From Lagopus muta (taxonomy: Eukaryota; Chordata; Aves; Galliformes; Phasianidae), in contig NC_064437.1 in NCBI RefSeq assembly GCF_023343835.1, forward strand, positions 51,162,972 to 51,226,971: a stretch of 64,000 nucleotides of DNA. Reading direction: 5' to 3'. Shown here piece by piece: positions 61,501-64,000 of the stretch (positions within the stretch are counted from its first letter, which is position 1; every line of letters begins with the position of its first letter). The translations under genes were made by a program, and so were the position numbers. The notes below the pieces were generated by a model that worked only from the letters and a program-made list of their open reading frames with translations, searched no databases and had not been told where the DNA came from.

Positions 61501-63031
61501 AATCGGTCCGGGACGGTTTGCTCTCAAGAGTTCATATGGGATCCTTACACGTGTGCATAGCGTCATCTACTACGGTGCTTTTAGTTGCTGTTTTAGGGCC
61601 TTTCCAGTTACCCAAACTAGGATTACCACCTATAATTCCACAGGTTCCTTCCCCACCCCTTATTTTTTTTAAATGGATGCTTTGAAACTTATACCTCCTC
61701 CATGAGCTCTTACAGCCAATAGAATGAATCCCAGCCTGCAAGGCTTGTGGTCCTTTTTGTGACAGTGCCACGAAGCAGCAGCACGTGGTGCTCCTTCACC
61801 ATTTACCTCCAAAGTTAGAGCAATGTCAGAGCTCATTACTTTCATCGCAGACGTAACAGGGAAGGACACGAGGTGCTGGTTCTTGGTGTGCTGGAAGCAG
61901 GCATTCATTCAGAGAACACGAAATGTGTCTGACATTAAATACGGGCTGAGGATGAGGCAGGATAACAGCTAGGAAATCTTCAGTGCTTAACAGCAATGTT
62001 CATTAGCAGCCTCTCTCACCCACTGCCCGTTCTTTGTTCCACGTAAGACCTTACTGATTTTATGCCACTGAAAACAATACCAACATATATGTAGCAATAA
62101 TACATATGAAGCAAAGCAAATATAATAGCAAATACTACATAGAATATATATACTACATGAAAATAGAATTACTTTGCAAGAACAAACGTTTACAAGTTTG
62201 TAACCACCAGATGAACTGCTGCCTTTCAATACCCATTTAAATTGTTTGGGCTCTACCCCAGAAAATAAGGCAATGAATCCAAGCAAATGCTTGTAATAAC
62301 AAAAAAAAATCTTTTAATTCATAAGCACAGAAAAGTACAGAATCTATGATTTCTACCAGTGTTGAAGCCTATCTTTGCAACCACAATGACTTTGGTGGGT
62401 TGATGAAACACTTAGAAATCTATGGGCCTCTAATGAAACACTAAAATCACAATAATACATTTTGTTTCAGTTAAAATTTAACTAAGTAGGAAAATTAATA
62501 CAAAAGCAACAGCAATTGCAAATTGAGACCACAATCATTCTTACTTTTTTTTTTTTTTTTTATTATTATTATTAGTGTGCTAGGAGTGAAAAATAAATCA
62601 TACTTACAGTTGTACTGGAGTTTCTGCTAGACTGGACAAGCTGAATGCAGGTTATGTAAACATTCTGAAACTTTACTTTTTGCTCTCTCCTCCCTCATAC
62701 AGATCATAGAAAAGAAGGCAGCACTGACAGACAAGATGTCTTTTCATCTCATTTCTGCCTCTCTGTTCTTTTCTAGTACGAAAGTATGATCTGCATTAGT
62801 CAGAATTTTGCTTAAAATGTGAACACATCTGTCATTAACATACAAGAGATCATACAAACTTGCGTTTAAATAGGAATCAATCTAATTACTAGGAGCTAAA
62901 TCTGTGGTAAATGGAAAGCAGGAACTTCTGGTAATCAAGGTAGCTTAACAATTGCAGTTTAATAGCTGTAGCTCTGTCATACCTAGTCGATGGATAGCAC
63001 AATGGTCATACATTTCCTGAGATTAGGTTGA
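61501..63031. other. Intergenic region upstream of KIF11
   Basis: Beyond the CpG island the DNA is AT-rich, with a T20/TTA microsatellite at 62,546-62,576 and no recognised exon. IDE, expected next in the conserved gene order, is not visible here. Confidence 0.55.
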
Positions 63032-63036
63032 GCCTA

Positions 63037-63530
63037 TGTCATGGTTCTATGTTTTTTGTTCATTTGTTTGTTTGTTTTTATTTTGGGTTTCAGTATTCCA
63101 CATCAAAACATCATGTAGTGTATGGGGTATTAAAGTGTTAATGCCCAATCCCAGGTACCTAACCCTGTACATTACAGCAGTCATGGGATCTGACCCTTCC
63201 AGGTGGGGGGGGCGCTCTCTTGCTGCCTTGCAGTGGGTGCTGGAGGTGCTTTCCTAGCCGTTCCAAGCTTCTCCAGTTTGACTCGGTCCCGGGAACTCTC
63301 TCTCTCATCTTGTCTGATTTATTAATCTCAATTTCAATTAAATTGTATTATATTGTGTTATCTTGTATTCCGATATTATAGTAAAATAAGTTTTCCTCCA
63401 TAGATTGTCGCCTCTGTTCTTTTCCTCCCTTCCTTCCTTCCCATTTTTTGTGGGACTGGGGTGGGGGGGGGAGGGCAGAGGCCTGTTGCCCCTGTCACGG
63501 ACATAGATTGATCTGGTCAACTCCATGACA
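63037..63530. mobile_element. Solo endogenous-retrovirus LTR with target-site duplication
   Basis: A 494-base element bounded by the perfect terminal inverted repeat TGTCATGG (63,037-63,044) and CCATGACA (63,523-63,530), and flanked on both sides by the 5-base duplication GCCTA (63,032-63,036 and 63,531-63,535). TG...CA ends and a 5-base duplication are the hallmarks of a retroviral LTR, and a 5-base duplication favours an ERVL-like class. There is no internal gag-pol-env sequence, so it is a recombined solo LTR. Read on the minus strand, AATAAA motifs lie near the 3' end, which favours minus orientation. Confidence 0.88.
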
Positions 63531-63535
63531 GCCTA

Positions 63536-64000
63536 ATACAATAAACACAAACTGAGTAACAGGGAGCTGGCATTTCACGAGCAATGAAAGTAAACACGAG
63601 AAAGAAAGAAGAATATTTAGGATAGTCTAAACAGTAGTTAGGAGAACAACCTTTAGGAATGCATGTACACTGTACTGTGAGAAATGTTTTATTTTTTTCT
63701 TTTTAGGAAAAGACAAAAAGCCTTACAGAAAAATAATCCACATAGAAATACACACATCTGCCATAACGATTTCAGTAGAGATTACTAATCCCTACTTATT
63801 GATAAAAAATTTTCAATAAACCTTGAAAACAAGCCCATGTTTTATATATGAATGTTTCAAAACTAACTCAATAAATCAAATCAGATGACCTGGATAATTA
63901 TATGTATGGAGGCTTGGCAAATAGAATTGTTGACACTAAAACATGATTAGCTAAGAATTAGGAAAGTAATAATAATGGAGAGATATAATTATAAGCTTGG
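63536..64000. other. Intergenic, nothing recognised
   Basis: AT-rich DNA after the LTR target-site duplication. No gene or repeat identified. Confidence 0.55.

Noticed and set aside
63037-63530. Full endogenous provirus
   Set aside because: Only one LTR is present between the target-site duplications, with no internal retroviral genes or second LTR nearby.
61253-64000. First exon of IDE on the plus strand
   Set aside because: IDE is expected on this side by synteny, but no frame here encodes the IDE N-terminus. It must lie beyond the window.

Overview
The window is vertebrate genomic DNA, and the evidence points to a bird, probably a galliform such as chicken, turkey or quail. Two multi-exon genes with GT-AG introns are readable. 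CR1 LINE 3' ends with the avian ATTCTATG-type tail are scattered throughout, and there is one solo endogenous-retrovirus LTR. The gene pair KIF11-HHEX is a conserved vertebrate synteny block (the IDE-KIF11-HHEX locus in human).

Both genes lie on the minus strand. KIF11, the mitotic kinesin-5/Eg5 motor, occupies 45,626-60,994 in 22 coding exons that join in frame into a protein of about 1,069 residues. HHEX, the hematopoietically expressed homeobox factor, occupies 24,833-28,098 in 4 exons that encode about 277 residues. All exon joins were checked by hand for phase and residue count.

Layout: 1-22,200 is AT-rich intergenic DNA with three CR1 fragments and no gene I can support. From 22,250 to about 28,850 there is a very GC-rich CpG island domain. 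It holds a GC-rich 3' flank with a nested AT-rich motif cluster, the HHEX 3' UTR, the HHEX exons and introns, and the HHEX promoter. From 28,850 to about 31,000 the HHEX upstream flank alternates between GC-rich DNA and an AT-rich block with repeated ACCAATAAAA motifs. From 31,000 to 45,200 is intergenic DNA with CR1 tails, an ETS/GATA motif cluster and a strong CTCF-like site at 44,176-44,189. KIF11 follows, then its CpG-island promoter (60,700-61,500) with CCAAT, CHR, ZNF143-type, E-box and YY1-like motifs. The last 2.5 kb is intergenic and holds the solo LTR at 63,037-63,530.

The two genes act in different processes. KIF11 drives spindle bipolarity, and its promoter has the sequence signature of a G2/M cell-cycle gene. 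HHEX is a developmental repressor for endoderm, liver, endothelium and blood, and is surrounded by motif clusters (GATA, ETS, forkhead, homeodomain, TCF) of the kind expected for such a gene. I found no operons, CRISPR arrays, tRNA or rRNA genes, and no wholly new protein-coding system. The more notable material is regulatory and is listed as findings.
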